64,000 nucleotides of DNA, from contig NC_133390.1 in the NCBI RefSeq assembly GCF_047511655.1, positions 163,716,583 through 163,780,582 on the forward strand. Reading direction: 5' to 3'. Shown here piece by piece: positions 34,980-46,790 of the stretch. Both the position numbers and the translations under genes were made by a program. Position 1 is the first letter of the stretch. Each line of letters opens with the position of its first letter. The stretch is from Castor canadensis. Taxonomy: Eukaryota; Chordata; Mammalia; Rodentia; Castoridae. Under the pieces are notes generated by a model that was given only the letters and a program-made list of their open reading frames with translations, was not told the DNA's origin and ran no database searches.

Positions 34980-35300
34980 TCAATTTAATCAATATTTTTC
35001 TTGCTTTGGAAATTCTGGGCATTTAGAGAGAGCGAAACCCTGCTACACAGTAAAACAGCTCTAAATTCTAATGAGCTTCTCTGTGCTAATTAGTGACTTT
35101 GCTAACTGGAAGCTTTCTTTGTTAGAAAACACACCCCTGCCTTGGAGTGACACAAAATGCCAGCTTTTCCTTCTCTGAATGTATCTCCTTTCATCTTTTA
35201 TCAAGCCAGAAAGGGAAGAAATCCTTACTTTGATCCTCTAGTTTTGCTAGAATTAACAAATTTTTATTATTTTCTTTAAGTTGCATTGCATTTTGCTTTG
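34980..35300. promoter_or_regulatory. Candidate conserved regulatory element
   Basis: A repeat-free AT-rich block with clustered homeodomain-type words (TTTAATCAAT, TTCTAATGAG, GCTAATTAGTGA). It lies inside the 5.7-kb SINE-free interval. Function is inference. Confidence 0.4.
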
Positions 35301-35979
35301 TAAAAACCAGAACGTGCAAGGGATAAATTTCTCCAAAATCTACCTGTCACTTGCCTGGCTGGAAACAGAGCTCTGGAGGGTAAACACAGCCTCTCTGGAA
35401 GACACACGACAGCATGCCCCCGCCTGCCCCCTCCCATTGCACGGAGAGATTTGGTAATTTGCAAATCAAGCAGCCATCATTTTTTTCCAAGGAGCAAGCA
35501 GGGTCTCCACTCCTCGCTAAGAGAATGTGGTCCAATCATTTGTCTGGGCAATACACGAATTCTAGAGCACTTGAGCATTCTTAGCCATAAAGCTGATTAC
35601 TAACAGGAATGGTTATAAAGAAAAATATTTTTAATCTGAGAAGGAGAGGAGGGAAAGACTAGGGCAGGAAGGAAAAGCTATGTGGAGCTCACTACAACTG
35701 GGAGCTTTTTGTGAATCACTATTAGAACTGGGATATAGAAGTGGAATTTCTCTCCTTCTCACTTTTCTGCCTTGTTGTCATTGCCATCGTCTGGGTCTCT
35801 CTGTCACTAACTCTGTCTCTACTCCTCTGTCTTCTCAGAGTACTTGATGAAGATATCCTGCCTGGAAATAATTGCATTTAGACCTCTGAGTCCCACTTAA
35901 AAGTCTTTGGGACTGATCGAGATAAATCCCACCAGGCTTTTGTTTCCACTCAAAGTGCCCCCCTTCATTTATTAGATGA
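35301..35979. other. Unassigned, SINE-free sequence
   Basis: No gene or mobile element is recognised. Confidence 0.35.
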
Positions 35980-36250
35980 ATTAAAGTATCAATTTCTGTT
36001 TAAACATTAACAGGGTGATGCCAAATATTAGTCAGTTCCTAATAATTTTGAGGGATTAAAAAGATAATAAAAGTAATAGTCCATTACATTACCTACTTCA
36101 GCAAGATTGTAATGAACATAATAAATTCTGGATCGGGGTTATAACAACTTCCATCTATTTAAAATGAATTTGTAGGGTTACTTTCATTAACTATGTATAT
36201 GGGGAAAATGATCTGACATATTACTTTAAAAGAGCTGTAAAACCGATTAG
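35980..36250. promoter_or_regulatory. Candidate conserved regulatory element, AT-rich
   Basis: Repeat-free, with several TAAT/ATTA words ('cctaataattttgaggg', 'gtaatagtccattacatta') and no microsatellite decay. Function is inference. Confidence 0.3.
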
Positions 36251-36639
36251 GAGAAAATATGCTTTCCAGACAGGGATGCCAGCCACAGGGGACAACTGCA
36301 TCCTTGGGAACTGGGGAAGGACCAGCAGAGACAGCTCGATCCTGTCCTTCCTGTGCTGCCCTCTCCTTATTCTACGAAAATCATGAGAGCATCAAGGCCA
36401 GCGAATGACAGTGAGGAAACCTTCTTTTTCCCTCTCTCCATTTTTTTTCTTTCCTTCCCAGGTATATTCCTACTAATGAACCAAGGCTCACTCTGGGAAC
36501 TTCAGCAAAGAAATCAACCCTAAGCCTGCGGCCCAGCCTGGCCTTTGGGTCCCCTGGGGAAAGCCGCCATATTAAAGGGGCCCATGCCCTCATTGCTAGA
36601 GGAGACAAGGCAGCAAGCACTTGACTGCGCCACAGAAAT
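36251..36639. other. Unassigned, SINE-free sequence
   Basis: No gene or mobile element is recognised. Confidence 0.35.
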
Positions 36640-37140
36640 TACTGCTGTACCTCGAATGCCCGCTTCATTTATCAATTTCATAGCAGAAAAACCCATATGA
36701 CTGCCTTGTTCAGTTGCACGCTAAATCTAGTCACAGAAAGCTCCCCACCGCCAGTCAAGTGTGTTATGCACAGGCTGGGATAAAGCAACTTGCAACACCA
36801 CTAGTGATTTATACTTAATTGAACCTCTAAGTGATTAAAGTGGCAGTAATGAATGAACAACACCCTCCTCATTCCCGGCCTGCTCAATCCGACCTCTCCA
36901 GGCAACACAGCACAAACCTCACCTCTGGAAGTCAGTAAGAATGGCCAGTTGAAGTTGTTCTGTCAGCTCCCCCAGGCTGCCTATCTGGGTCCTGGCTAAA
37001 TTACTCTCACTTGCAGTAAATGACTGCATAAGCACCGAATCAGACCATTGATCCTTTTTATTAGATTACCCAATTGGAAGGTTAATGCATTTGCATTTGG
37101 CAAACAGAGTGGGTCAACCCGAATCCCACTCAGGGATGGG
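36640..37140. promoter_or_regulatory. Candidate conserved regulatory element with retained CpGs
   Basis: Non-repetitive sequence with at least six CpGs between about 36650 and 36895 although the surroundings are CpG-poor. It also has TTAATTGAAC, GTGATTAAAG and CAATTGG words. CpGs surviving outside an island suggest constraint or hypomethylation. Function is inference. Confidence 0.4.
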
Positions 37141-38569
37141 TGTTTAAATGGACACACGCAGAAAGCGGCTCTGTCAACATATTGATTTGTTGGCAGCAGA
37201 AACCAGAGCTGATGTCCTTCCTCCTACAAAGAAGCTGCCCTGAAATGTGCCTCCAGAGGTGTGTGTTCCTGAGCAAGAGGCCAAAGCTGCCATCCCCTTA
37301 TTTCTGCTTCAGGAAGGAAGAAGGATCCTACAAAGATTTTCAGTCACCTCAGGCAGGTTCACTTTGCTGCCTTCTCTAAATAAAGGAAAACCAAGACTTA
37401 AGTCAGTGACAAGGACACAGACTTCAGAAACCAAAAATTCTTCTTCTCTTACAGTCACTAAGTCAAACTGGGTTAGCCATTCATACGATGTAAATTCAGT
37501 CTTAGATTTTTCTAAATGCATAAACCAAATGCTGTCTATGTGGTCACCTTTGTTAGGATTTTCTACTAAGGAAATTCACAAATCAGAAAAACATTTTGTT
37601 GCTCTAACATGAGTTGTGCATTGGGGAATGCAGACATGATTTATACATGATACTCATGAAATCACTCCCAGAAAACCACACCTTTTTATAGATGGGGAAA
37701 CTGAGGCTCAGGGAGGGAACAGAACTTACCAGAGGCTCCACAATGAATTCAAGGAAAATTTCTCCAGTCTTCCGCCTTCCAGATCAGCCTGGTGCCTCAT
37801 CCTCTGGTAAAAAGGCAGTATTCCCAGCCAGCCTAGGTGGCTTTGAGACTGTGACAGTGAAGAAATAGTCTTTTGATACAAATGTTCTGAGACACAAGCC
37901 ATATTTCACATTCAGCTGCATAAACTAGGTCTTTGTCTAAATTGTTCTGTGGAGTAAGATTCTCTGTAAGTACTGCTTACAGGATGTATTTTTTCAGCAT
38001 CTTACCTCTGCAGACAAGGGACTGACCTCATCATTTCAATCCAGTTCCCGTTATTTCCAGAGGCTGGAACTGGCTGAGAGGCTAAGGAACAGTCCAACAC
38101 AGGAAGTCAGAAATTGATGGTTCAAGTCCCAGCTTGGCCAAGTACAGGCTGTGGGGTTTTTTGTTGTGTTGTTTTGTTTTTTTTTTAGACTCAGCTTCTT
38201 TTAATTGTAATAAATCCTCCTTGGATTGTGTTAAAATTGTGTGAAAATGACTGGCTTAGATTTCACCCTTACCCATGCAGAGCTCCTTATCCATGAGTCC
38301 TCTCTCCCTCCCAGTTTCAGAGGAAAAGAGACCACCAGGGACTTGTAACTGACTGGGCCTTCCACATGGGAGCCAATTCTTTACCCTACTTTGCAAGAGA
38401 GGCCTCTAGCTTCTCCCCAGCCTCTCACCTCCCTCCCCTGCTGGAGGCTGGAGATGGAGCCATCTTGGAATTTCCACTCAGACACTGCTTGAGTGCCAGG
38501 GTCCTAACAGGACAGTCTAAGAGGGCATGAGGATTAGGGGTATATACTACTATAACAGTTATCATGTTC
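37141..38569. other. Mostly unassigned, with two short MIR-like pieces
   Basis: Reverse MIR wording at about 37685-37755 ('gatggggaaactgaggctca') and forward MIR-like wording at about 38100-38150 ('gttcaagtcccagcttggcc'). No gene is seen. Confidence 0.5.
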
Positions 38570-38790
38570 ACTAATATTTCTAGGGCACTCTCCCTTACTT
38601 ATTTTCACATGTATTTAACCTCATCTAATCCCTCCAACAACTCTACATGTGGTTATGCCCACTTTACAGAAGCAGAAACTGAGGCTTATACAGGCCAAGT
38701 GACTGTCCAAAGTGACACAGTGGGAAGAGGCTGAGCCGGGGTTGAAGCCCAAGCCCTTCAGACCCCAGGATTCATGTTCTGTAAATGTGT
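38570..38790 (-). repeat. MIR SINE
   Basis: 'tttaacctcatctaatccct', 'cccactttacagaagcagaa', 'actgaggcttatac' and 'cagtgggaagaggctg' match reverse MIR. Confidence 0.85.
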
Positions 38791-39357
38791 CACCTCCCAG
38801 AACTCACAGTATCTTTGTGGCAGGGGACAAGCCAAAGTCCAGGAGAGATCCTGGGCTCTCCTTGCCCTTTTAGTCTGCTAGTCCAGGGGGCCAGCAGCCC
38901 TGGGAGGGGAAAGAAGACATCCATGTGAGGAAAGCAGAGAACTAGGGAGGAGGGGAAAAACCATGGACTGAACAACCACTGACCTCTAGGAATCATTGAG
39001 AAAGTGCTGAGGTGGCAAGGTGTGGTGTGATAGGGGCCCTGGGGCCCACAGGAGGGCTGTTATCTGATTGCAAGTTGAGTGCAATGTGGGCAGATTCTTC
39101 CTAGAGATAGTTGCAGCTGGGCTGTCTGGGAAAAGGAGGACAAAGAAGGGCTCCTGCTGGAGTAGGCACTCAGTCCAGAAAGAAGTTCCCAGAGTTGGCA
39201 GCCAACAAACTTCAGACCTGAGCAGGCCATGTTCCCAATCCTTATAGGCCAGACAGTAAGCCATGGTCTCTGGTCTAGGGAGGACACACAGAAGACCTGG
39301 GGTAGGAGAAGCATATGTCCTGGAAGAAGTTGCCTGGGTGTTAAAAACATGACAGTG
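38791..39357. other. Unassigned sequence
   Basis: No gene or mobile element is recognised. Confidence 0.35.
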
Positions 39358-39558
39358 CCCAGTGCTGGTGACTCATGCCTGCAATCCTAGTTACTCAGGA
39401 GGCAGAGATCCGGAAGATCATGGTTCGAAGCCAGCCCAGGCAAATAGTTCATGAGACCCTATCTCAAAAACAAACCCATCACAAAAATAGGGCTAGAGGA
39501 ATAGCTCAAGGTAAAGGCCCTGAGTTCAAACTCTAGTACCGCCAAAAAAGACAAGAAA
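39358..39558 (+). mobile_element. Composite SINE: 7SL-like plus shortened tRNA-like unit
   Basis: The 7SL-like unit ('ctggtgactcatgcctgcaa', 'gaccctatctcaaaaac') is followed by a tRNA-like unit. Its middle is deleted, from 'tagctcaaggta' straight to 'ggccctgagttcaaactc'. This shortened form looks like a distinct subfamily. Confidence 0.88.
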
Positions 39559-40184
39559 AGACTCTTTGTCTCCAAGTTGACCTATGCTTGTCTGGTATGT
39601 GTGTGTACCACAAGATCCCAGCAGTAGGGACATGATCATTCAGAAAAGTAGGAGCTGTGGGATAAAGGAGAGAGGGTCTGATTTGTTTTGGAGAATCAAG
39701 GAGGCTGCCTAGAGGAATGGATATTCATTAAATGAGACCTTCTTCCTGAGTTTCTGATGGTATGGACCTAAACTAGAATTTGTAGGAAAACTCCATTCAC
39801 CAAGCAGTCCTACTTAGTCTACTATCCCCAGAGCAGTCTGAAATGGACCAGAGTGTGCTGAGCTAGGGCATTTAACCAGCCTTCTCTCTGACATATGAAC
39901 ACCAATTTCCTGCCAGGTCTCATGCTCATACAACATGACAGGAGAAAAGACACCCTCTGGCCACCTACAAGTCCTAGATGTGGAGCTCTTGAGTACCTTC
40001 TGGTAGGTGTTTCCCTGCCTAGACTGACCTGGCTTTTCATGCACAACCCCAAAGTACACACTCTTGCTCAGGGCTGGGCACTGCTCCTGTGACCAGGGCT
40101 GGTGTGGGCAGTAGGGCTCAGCTCTGCATCTGGCCTGGATCTGGGGCTTCCTAAATCCCACTTCTAGCACCATCTCTCATGACT
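39559..40184. other. Unassigned sequence
   Basis: No gene or mobile element is recognised. Confidence 0.35.
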
Positions 40185-40425
40185 GTGTGATTTGGGACAA
40201 TCCTTTGTGGCAACTTGAGCCTCAGTTTCTTTATCTTCCTGGCAGGGGCAATCATCTCTCCCATACCTCAGGTGTCCATGTGGAAGTTCAAGGGTTGACC
40301 CTTGGTAGTTGCCTCAAGCAACAACCTGAGCCTGCTGAAGTCCAGTTTGCTCCTCTGTAAAACAAGGACAATAACAGCAAATGAGATCATGTAGAGGAAA
40401 ACACTTTAAACTTTAAAAAACAGAG
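40185..40425 (+). repeat. MIR SINE copies
   Basis: Two MIR-like stretches in the same orientation: 'gtgtgatttgggacaatcc' with 'cctcagtttctttatcttcc', then 'ttgctcctctgtaaaacaag'. Confidence 0.65.
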
Positions 40426-42284
40426 AGCATTTGAGAGAGGTCACCTGTGAGATGGAAGGCCTCAGCTGGATTCTCGGTTCTCAGTACCGTCAGCCTCCTC
40501 TGGCCAGACATTTCTACAAGAACCTAGGCCTCTTGAGTGTTAGCTTCAGAAGCAAAGAAATGCAGACAGGGGACTCCAGGACCCCAAGGACAGGAAACCC
40601 AGGGATGGAGCCTGCTGGTCAGCAGGCACTGGCCCGTGGCTCCCTAGAGCTATGCAGCAATGATTCAGGAAAAGGCTGACAAGGATATTAGCAGTGTGGG
40701 TTTTTTTTTTTTTTCTAAATCCTCAGTCCAGAGAAAATGCACGGTCAGGAATAAAGGCGCCCAAGAGAGCAAGGAGAAAGAGAAATAATCAGAATTAGCC
40801 AGGAGGCAAGCAGCAGGAGCAGGGCAGTGCAGCCCACAGAGGGCTAGAAGCCACTCCAGGACCTCAGGCTGATAAGTTGGCCAGGGAGAGGGCAGGCCAG
40901 GCCAGGAACACTTGGGCCCACTGGAGCCCACCAAGCAGGCAGACAGAAGGAAAAAAAGAAGCCATCATCAGGTGAGTCCTGCACCTTATGGGGTTGCTGT
41001 GCACCCTTATATGTCCCTCCAGCCAAAAAGCAGTGTGGCTAAAGGGTGTAAACAAAGGGCTTGGGTTTTCTGCAGTCCATTGCCCATGGGGCTCTGGATG
41101 CAGGCACTGAGGTTGGGGGGTGGCCAAGAGGCTGCTCAGATGCTGCAGAGTGGCTGCAGAAGACTCTGCAGACAGGAAGCCTCCACCCCTCAGAAGGATG
41201 AAGTGAGATAAGGGTGATGGAGGTCATGGCCAGGAAATTCACCAGGGCTCATTCCTTGCAGTTGGACAAGGTATATCAAGGTGTTCTGGTAGGTGGCCCA
41301 AGGACCTGCTGTAACGAAAGGAATGGATTAGGATGGGCTGGATGCAATAATACAGTTTCTATCTGACACCTGCTTTTTACAAATCGTTTATCTTACCAGA
41401 TTGCTTAAGAAGCAGTCCTGGTCCCAAGTACATACATATGTGTGCTTGCATACGAGTTGGGGGAGGATAGAATTAATACATCAGCCCCTGATTCCATTGC
41501 AGATTCCAAATTAATGGAGTATAAGTTAATGACAAACAAAATGTGTGCAGTGTCCCGGAAGTCTAGTGCTTCTCCAACACCCCTGAATCTGGGTCCTCAA
41601 GCAAAGTGCTTTCCAGAGCTGCTGTTCTATGAAGTGAAAAGAGGAAATGATACTGCATATCCCGAGGTTACCCTTGCCTGGCGGGGACCACAGCACCCAT
41701 TTAATCCAGCTTTTACATTATGAAAGGCCTCACATTGAAACTTTGACAGTGACTGTGTTTGTGGAACAATTATGCAGAATTAAATTGTGGATGTGTTAAA
41801 AGCATTTACTTACTGACTGTAATATTTGTTGCACTATAGTTTTGGTAAGCCCATTTTGGTCTCCTTATTCTTCATATTTTGGTACACCAGGATCCCTAAT
41901 AAATATTATCATCAGGGCCTCTCTTACCCTCTGACTCGTGAACTTTTTTCCTTTTACCCTCAATGGGGGGTAAACTGGGGTCTGAGGGTTCAGGTGAAGT
42001 AGAGAAGGGAAAACAGTTGTTTCCCTTGGGCATTGCTGATTGTCCAAACCCTTCTATGCAAAGTTCTAAATTACACGTACTGTTACAGGGAGTTCTGCAG
42101 ACTTTCCCAAGAACCACTGCATGCTTTCCACATTCCTCTCTCCCATCACAGCTGCACTGTATTGGGTCTGTGACTGAGCAGGTACTCTCTCACCTTTGGG
42201 CTCCTCTCTGGGGACGAGAACAAGGCAGGAACCACCTGGACCTCTCACCTCCCCAGCCCACTCTCTATGGGTCACCTATATGAA
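40426..42284. other. Unassigned, SINE-free sequence
   Basis: A T-run lies at 40699-40714. The AT-rich part at about 41340-41870 is repeat-free and could include weakly constrained noncoding DNA. No gene is seen. Confidence 0.35.
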
Positions 42285-42670
42285 CATCAAGCCCAAATCA
42301 GCCCAAATCACAACCCCCCAAATTTAATTTATTTCTACCTAAACAAGTTCTTTTATCATAAAGCAATAAATTTGTCTTGGTGCTAGCAATTTGTTGCGGG
42401 TGACATAACATTGCAAATTGATTAATCGCTACTGTATGAGGCAAAATGAGAAAAGCAAGGAATTATTATGAATAGCGTCCGTCTTTTACGGGAGGGATTC
42501 ATTATTCAAAAGTGCTCGCTGGTGCTTACATGTGCCCTCGGTGCAGATTACATCCATTTGCCGACTTCCCACATCATGCTTACACAAATCAACAAACGTG
42601 CATTTATTAAGACATAGAATGAAAGCTATTTAAAAGTGAAAAATGGCCTTTTGCATTACTTCTCTTTGAA
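42285..42670. promoter_or_regulatory. Strong candidate conserved enhancer
   Basis: A repeat-free, AT-rich block that keeps nine CpGs between 42397 and 42600. It also has a palindromic GATTAATC (42420-42427), an octamer-like ATTGCAAAT just before it, and TTTATTAAG. High AT with preserved CpGs and dense homeodomain-type words is the usual look of vertebrate conserved developmental enhancers. It is about 30 kb upstream of MAFB. Function is inference. Confidence 0.5.
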
Positions 42671-43069
42671 GAGGGAAAGTACAAGTGGGATGTTCCTGGG
42701 AAGCAGCCTCACAGTTGTCACATGAGTGTCTTTGGGTTCTGTGTATGCCGGCTCAGGCAGGAACTACCAAATCTGCCTTCCCTGCCTTTGGCAGTCACAC
42801 TATCAGAAATACCCTGCCGTGGTTCTTGTTCTGGCTCAGAAGACTTAAGCAATCAATTGTCACTGCCGACCAGAGAAAGGCAGCAGATGAGAGTTCTCAG
42901 TTCTCTGAAAATGAGCCTCCTTATAGTCCCCTGGGAAGAGTAAAGAAACAAATATTAACAGAGCACCTGCTCTGTTTCAGACACCATCCAGAATGCTTGT
43001 CTCGCATTACCTCCCCGAACCTCATAAGGTTTTGTGAAAAAGATCAAGTGAAATAAGGTGTGCACATAA
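42671..43069. other. Unassigned sequence
   Basis: No gene is seen. A 123-codon frame here has no family resemblance. Confidence 0.35.
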
Positions 43070-43300
43070 AACACATAGTAAATACTCAGTATATGCTAGC
43101 TATTACCACAATTAGAATTGCATTTAGTTACTCTCAAGATCAGTATTATCGCTACCTTTCTGCAAATGGGGAAACTGTGGTTTGGTAAGTTTGTAAGATT
43201 TCCCAAATCAACAAAGTGAATAAATGAGCAGGGCTGAGCTTCTACTTAAAATCTGGCTCCAAAGATTCATGCTGTTTTTCACTAAGCCAGAGCCACAGCA
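43070..43300 (-). repeat. MIR SINE
   Basis: 'agtaaatactcagtatatgc', 'aaatggggaaactgtgg' and 'taaatgagcagggctgag' match reverse MIR. Confidence 0.7.
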
Positions 43301-44070
43301 GGTTGGTGGTCCTAACAGGATATTTCTGTATCCTCTAATCCAACACAAGAGGCCACACATCATGCACACTTCAGCCATCCACTTGTAGTCTTCAGGCGTG
43401 CCTCATGGGACATTTGAGAGAGTATAAGACCTGCCCTATATGTTCCTGCATCAGGAGAGTCCCACCTGTCTCTAACCCATCTGGTTCCTTCCCTCCTCTT
43501 GTCCCTTAGCCAGGATTTTTCCAGAAGGAAGCTCGTCACTGCCCCCAGTGGAGGTTGAGGAGCATCTCACAGATCCAGTATTGATTATGCCTGCTGAACT
43601 CGTGCTTTGTGCAAAAATAGACTGAGGTCTCAACTTTCATATTCTAATTAGATTTCAATGCAACTTTTATACAATGAGAATGACTTCATTATTTCTTTGC
43701 TGCATAGAGGGCCATTAACTACTCCCCAGCCAGGCTAACGTCCCTTCCTGCCTTCTAATCCCTGCTTCTACCCATCAGACAAGTAGAGTTACTCATCTTC
43801 TTCCGAGAAAACTGCACTGAATGAACCACAGGCCTATCTGCAGGTGCCCAGAAGCCAGTGTTGGTCAGGTAACAAGCCTAGACATGTGCCTGGAGCTGAG
43901 AGTTGGCCCCTGTGAGCAGACAATGTTTGTCAGTGGGTGTTCCTCAAGCCACCTTCACTGAGATCACCCTAGGGCTTACACACTATGCAAATCCTGGGCC
44001 GCCCCAGACCTGTCACAGAACCATCTGCAGGTGTGGCCTGGTAGTCTGAATGTCTGATAACTCCCTGCAT
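43301..44070. other. Unassigned sequence
   Basis: No gene or mobile element is recognised. Confidence 0.35.
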
Positions 44071-44073
44071 GAA

Positions 44074-44305
44074 CTTTTTTTTTTTTTTTCCAGTGGGACT
44101 GGGGTTTGGACCCAGGGACTCATGCTTGGTAGGCAGGTCCTCCACCCCTTGAGCCATTGCAGCAGCCCTTTTTTGTGTTGGGTATTTTTGAAATAGGGTC
44201 TCACCAACTATTTGTGAAGACTGGCTTTGAACCTCAACCATTCTGATTGCTGCCTCCCTAGTAGCTAGGATTACAGGTGTGAGTCACTGGCACTCAGCTC
44301 CTTCC
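44074..44305 (-). mobile_element. Composite SINE: 7SL-like unit plus tRNA-like unit
   Basis: It begins with a T-run, then the reverse tRNA-like unit ('ggtttggacccagggactca', 'ccttgagccattgc'). A reverse 7SL-like unit follows ('ggtctcaccaactatttgtg', 'tagctaggattacaggtgtg'). Confidence 0.88.
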
Positions 44306-44744
44306 CTGATTTTTGCACACTAAAATTTGTGAACTGTTGTCCCAAATACTTCTTATGCTGCCTGCCCAGTTTGATGCCACCAGTTTGAATCATTGTTTAT
44401 AACAAATATTGGTTGACTTACTGACATGACTCACTTCATGAAGGGGAGGCATAACCTAAGAAGTTGTTTCCCCCCTTGGATCCAGTTTCTCAGGACTTCT
44501 CTGAGCTCCCAGGGAGACCAGGGTAGCCAAAGGGAACTAGGCCTGGGGTCTCTTGCTGGATACTCCATAAAGCCTCTTGGTCTGTGAGCAAGAACAGAAC
44601 AGACTCCCAGACAGAGTGGATGTGATAGGCTCATCACACAGCCCTGGGCTCTGTTTACAATAGCCAGAGCCCCAAAGTTGTCACATACCCCTGTACCTGA
44701 CTCTTGTCATCACTACCCGTCATTATGCTATTTGCCCTGGAGTG
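44306..44744. other. Unassigned sequence
   Basis: No gene or mobile element is recognised. Confidence 0.35.
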
Positions 44745-44927
44745 TAATGTTCTCAAACCTGAGCATGCATCAGAATCACCTGCCAAGTTTGCTAAGACCT
44801 AGATTGGTGGGCCCCACCTCCTGGAGCTTCTGACACAATAGGTCTGGGTGGGGCCTAGAAATTTGCATTTCTAAAAAGTTCCCAGGAAATGTTGATAGTC
44901 TAGAGACAAGACTTTGAAACTCTAGAC
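44745..44927. mobile_element. hAT-Charlie-type MITE
   Basis: 'gcatcagaatcacctgccaa', 'gggccccacctcctggagct', 'aataggtctgggtggggcct' and 'aatttgcatttctaaaaagt' match an old hAT-Charlie element closely. Confidence 0.88.
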
Positions 44928-44929
44928 TC

Positions 44930-45005
44930 TATCTATGTTATATCCCCAGGGTCTAATACATAGTAAAAGCTCAATTTGTGCTTGCAGAATGAGTGAATGA
45001 GTAAA
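44930..45005 (+). repeat. LINE L2 3' tail
   Basis: 'tatccccagggtctaataca', 'tagtaaaagctcaattt' and a terminal 'gaatgagtgaatgag'. Confidence 0.7.
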
Positions 45006-45229
45006 CTGTATGTACTGCCACTTGAGCCCTTTAACTAGGACTGCACACCACTTCATCTGTGTTTACACAGCACCTGCCAGTCATCAGTAAGAGCACCTAG
45101 GAGTGGGCATCCTGGGGCAGGGCTGGGACTATGGCTGCTCACACTCAGAAATAGGTCTACCCCACCTTGGAAACTACACCGGGAGCGAGGCAGCCCATTC
45201 TGGCCTGGAAGAGGAAGGGTAAGGGCGAT

Positions 45230-45400
45230 TCTTCCCATTTCCAGACATTCTAACTGGGTGACCTCAGACCCAAGAGTCTCACTTCCTCACTTGTGAAGCT
45301 GGGCATCGATAATTATCTCTGAATCTCTGCAAGAATTCAATGAGGCTGTGCACAAAAAGGTCCTAACAGCATCTGGCATGGGGGTGTTGCTGATGGGTGT
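45230..45400 (+). repeat. MIR SINE
   Basis: 'aactgggtgacctcagaccc', 'ctcacttcctcacttgtgaa' and 'gaattcaatgaggctgtgca' follow MIR core and tail. Confidence 0.65.
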
Positions 45401-46059
45401 CTGTTCCCTTGTTCATTCCCCATTACTCCCATCCTCTGTGCACTGAGTCCCAGAGATGTTTCAGTAGTAATGAATTCCCTCATTTCACCTAAACCACCCA
45501 TGGTCCTGGTTTTGTGGAGATGTACAATAGAACATGATAAATTATTGTTTTAAGCAGAAGCTTCATTCAAATATCCATTTCCCTGTCAAGTTAATTTTGT
45601 TTCGATGTATTTTCTAGTGGATTTTGACTAGGAGCATAGATAGTACATAAACAGAAGAATATTATGTCTTTGGCCTGTTCTCTGAGTCGTGGGAAGCTGT
45701 TTTGATGGTGTGGGGGAGGGAAGTTAGGGATTATGGTGCACAAGCCCCCCTACTTCTCAGTCATGCCTGACTGGTGGGATAGCTCTGAGGGTTAATTCTC
45801 TTTGGGCCAGCTTATTCTCAGAGCATAGCAACATGTTTTCTCTCCTCAGATAGCTGAGTTCCTCCATCCAGGGGCATATTTCCTGGAACTCCCAAGAAAG
45901 CAGCCTTGTGCCCATTCTTCAGTCATGCCCACAGCCAATATCTCTAATGGATCATCTTATTTCCTGCTTAATGCCTAAAGAATTCTGGTGTATTTCCTAA
46001 GAACAAAAACATTCTCTTATATACTGCGGTACAATGAATGAGATCAGAAAATGAACATA
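45401..46059. other. Unassigned sequence
   Basis: No gene or mobile element is recognised. Confidence 0.35.
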
Positions 46060-46790
46060 GATCTAATACTGTTGACTAGTTCATGGTCCATATTCAAATT
46101 TGGCTTGTTCTCCCAGTGATGCTCTTATGAGCCATTTGTTTTCTCAGTTCAAGGTCCAACTCAGTCTTGTCTTTTACTCCTTCAGCTGAAACTGTTCCCC
46201 ATCCTCTCTTTGTGCTTCATGACCTTGACATTTTGGAAAAGTTCAAGACAGTTGTTTTATAGAAGGTAACTCAGTTCCTGTTTGTTTGATGATGCCTCAT
46301 AGTTAAATTTGTTTATACATTTTTGACTGATCTGACACAGAAGTGATGTTGTGTCATTCTCAGTGTGTTTTATCTGTTCCATTATTGGTGAGGTTAACAA
46401 TTGTCACTTGATTAAGTTTGGTTAACCCCAGTTTCTCCATTGTAAAGATGTTATATTCCCTTAATAATCCGTAAGTAATTTGTGGACTGAGCTATGTACT
46501 CCTTCATTTTAATCTCCATTAATGATTCTTGTTCAAATCAGTTATTACTTCAATGGCTGCAAAATGGTGATTTTTTTCCAAATCTGTCATGTCTTCTATA
46601 TTTCCCAGTTGGCATTGTACTGAAAAAAAATGGTGTTTGTTCCCTCTTTCTTCCCTTTAGTTTATGCATTCCTTTGTTTATTGCCAACAGCATGGACTAG
46701 GATTCTTCTATTTAATGCACCATAATCCATTACCACTGCTATCATTCTCTCTCATGCCCAAATTGCACAATCTTGTTGAAACCTCATGAC
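46060..46790. mobile_element. Ancient L1ME-like fragment
   Basis: A long ordered match to an old L1 region: 'cttgacattttggaaaagtt', 'agaagtgatgttgtgtcatt', 'cagtttctccattgtaaaga', 'ctgcaaaatggtgattttt' and 'ataatccattaccactgcta'. It is noncoding debris. I leave the orientation unassigned. Confidence 0.65.
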
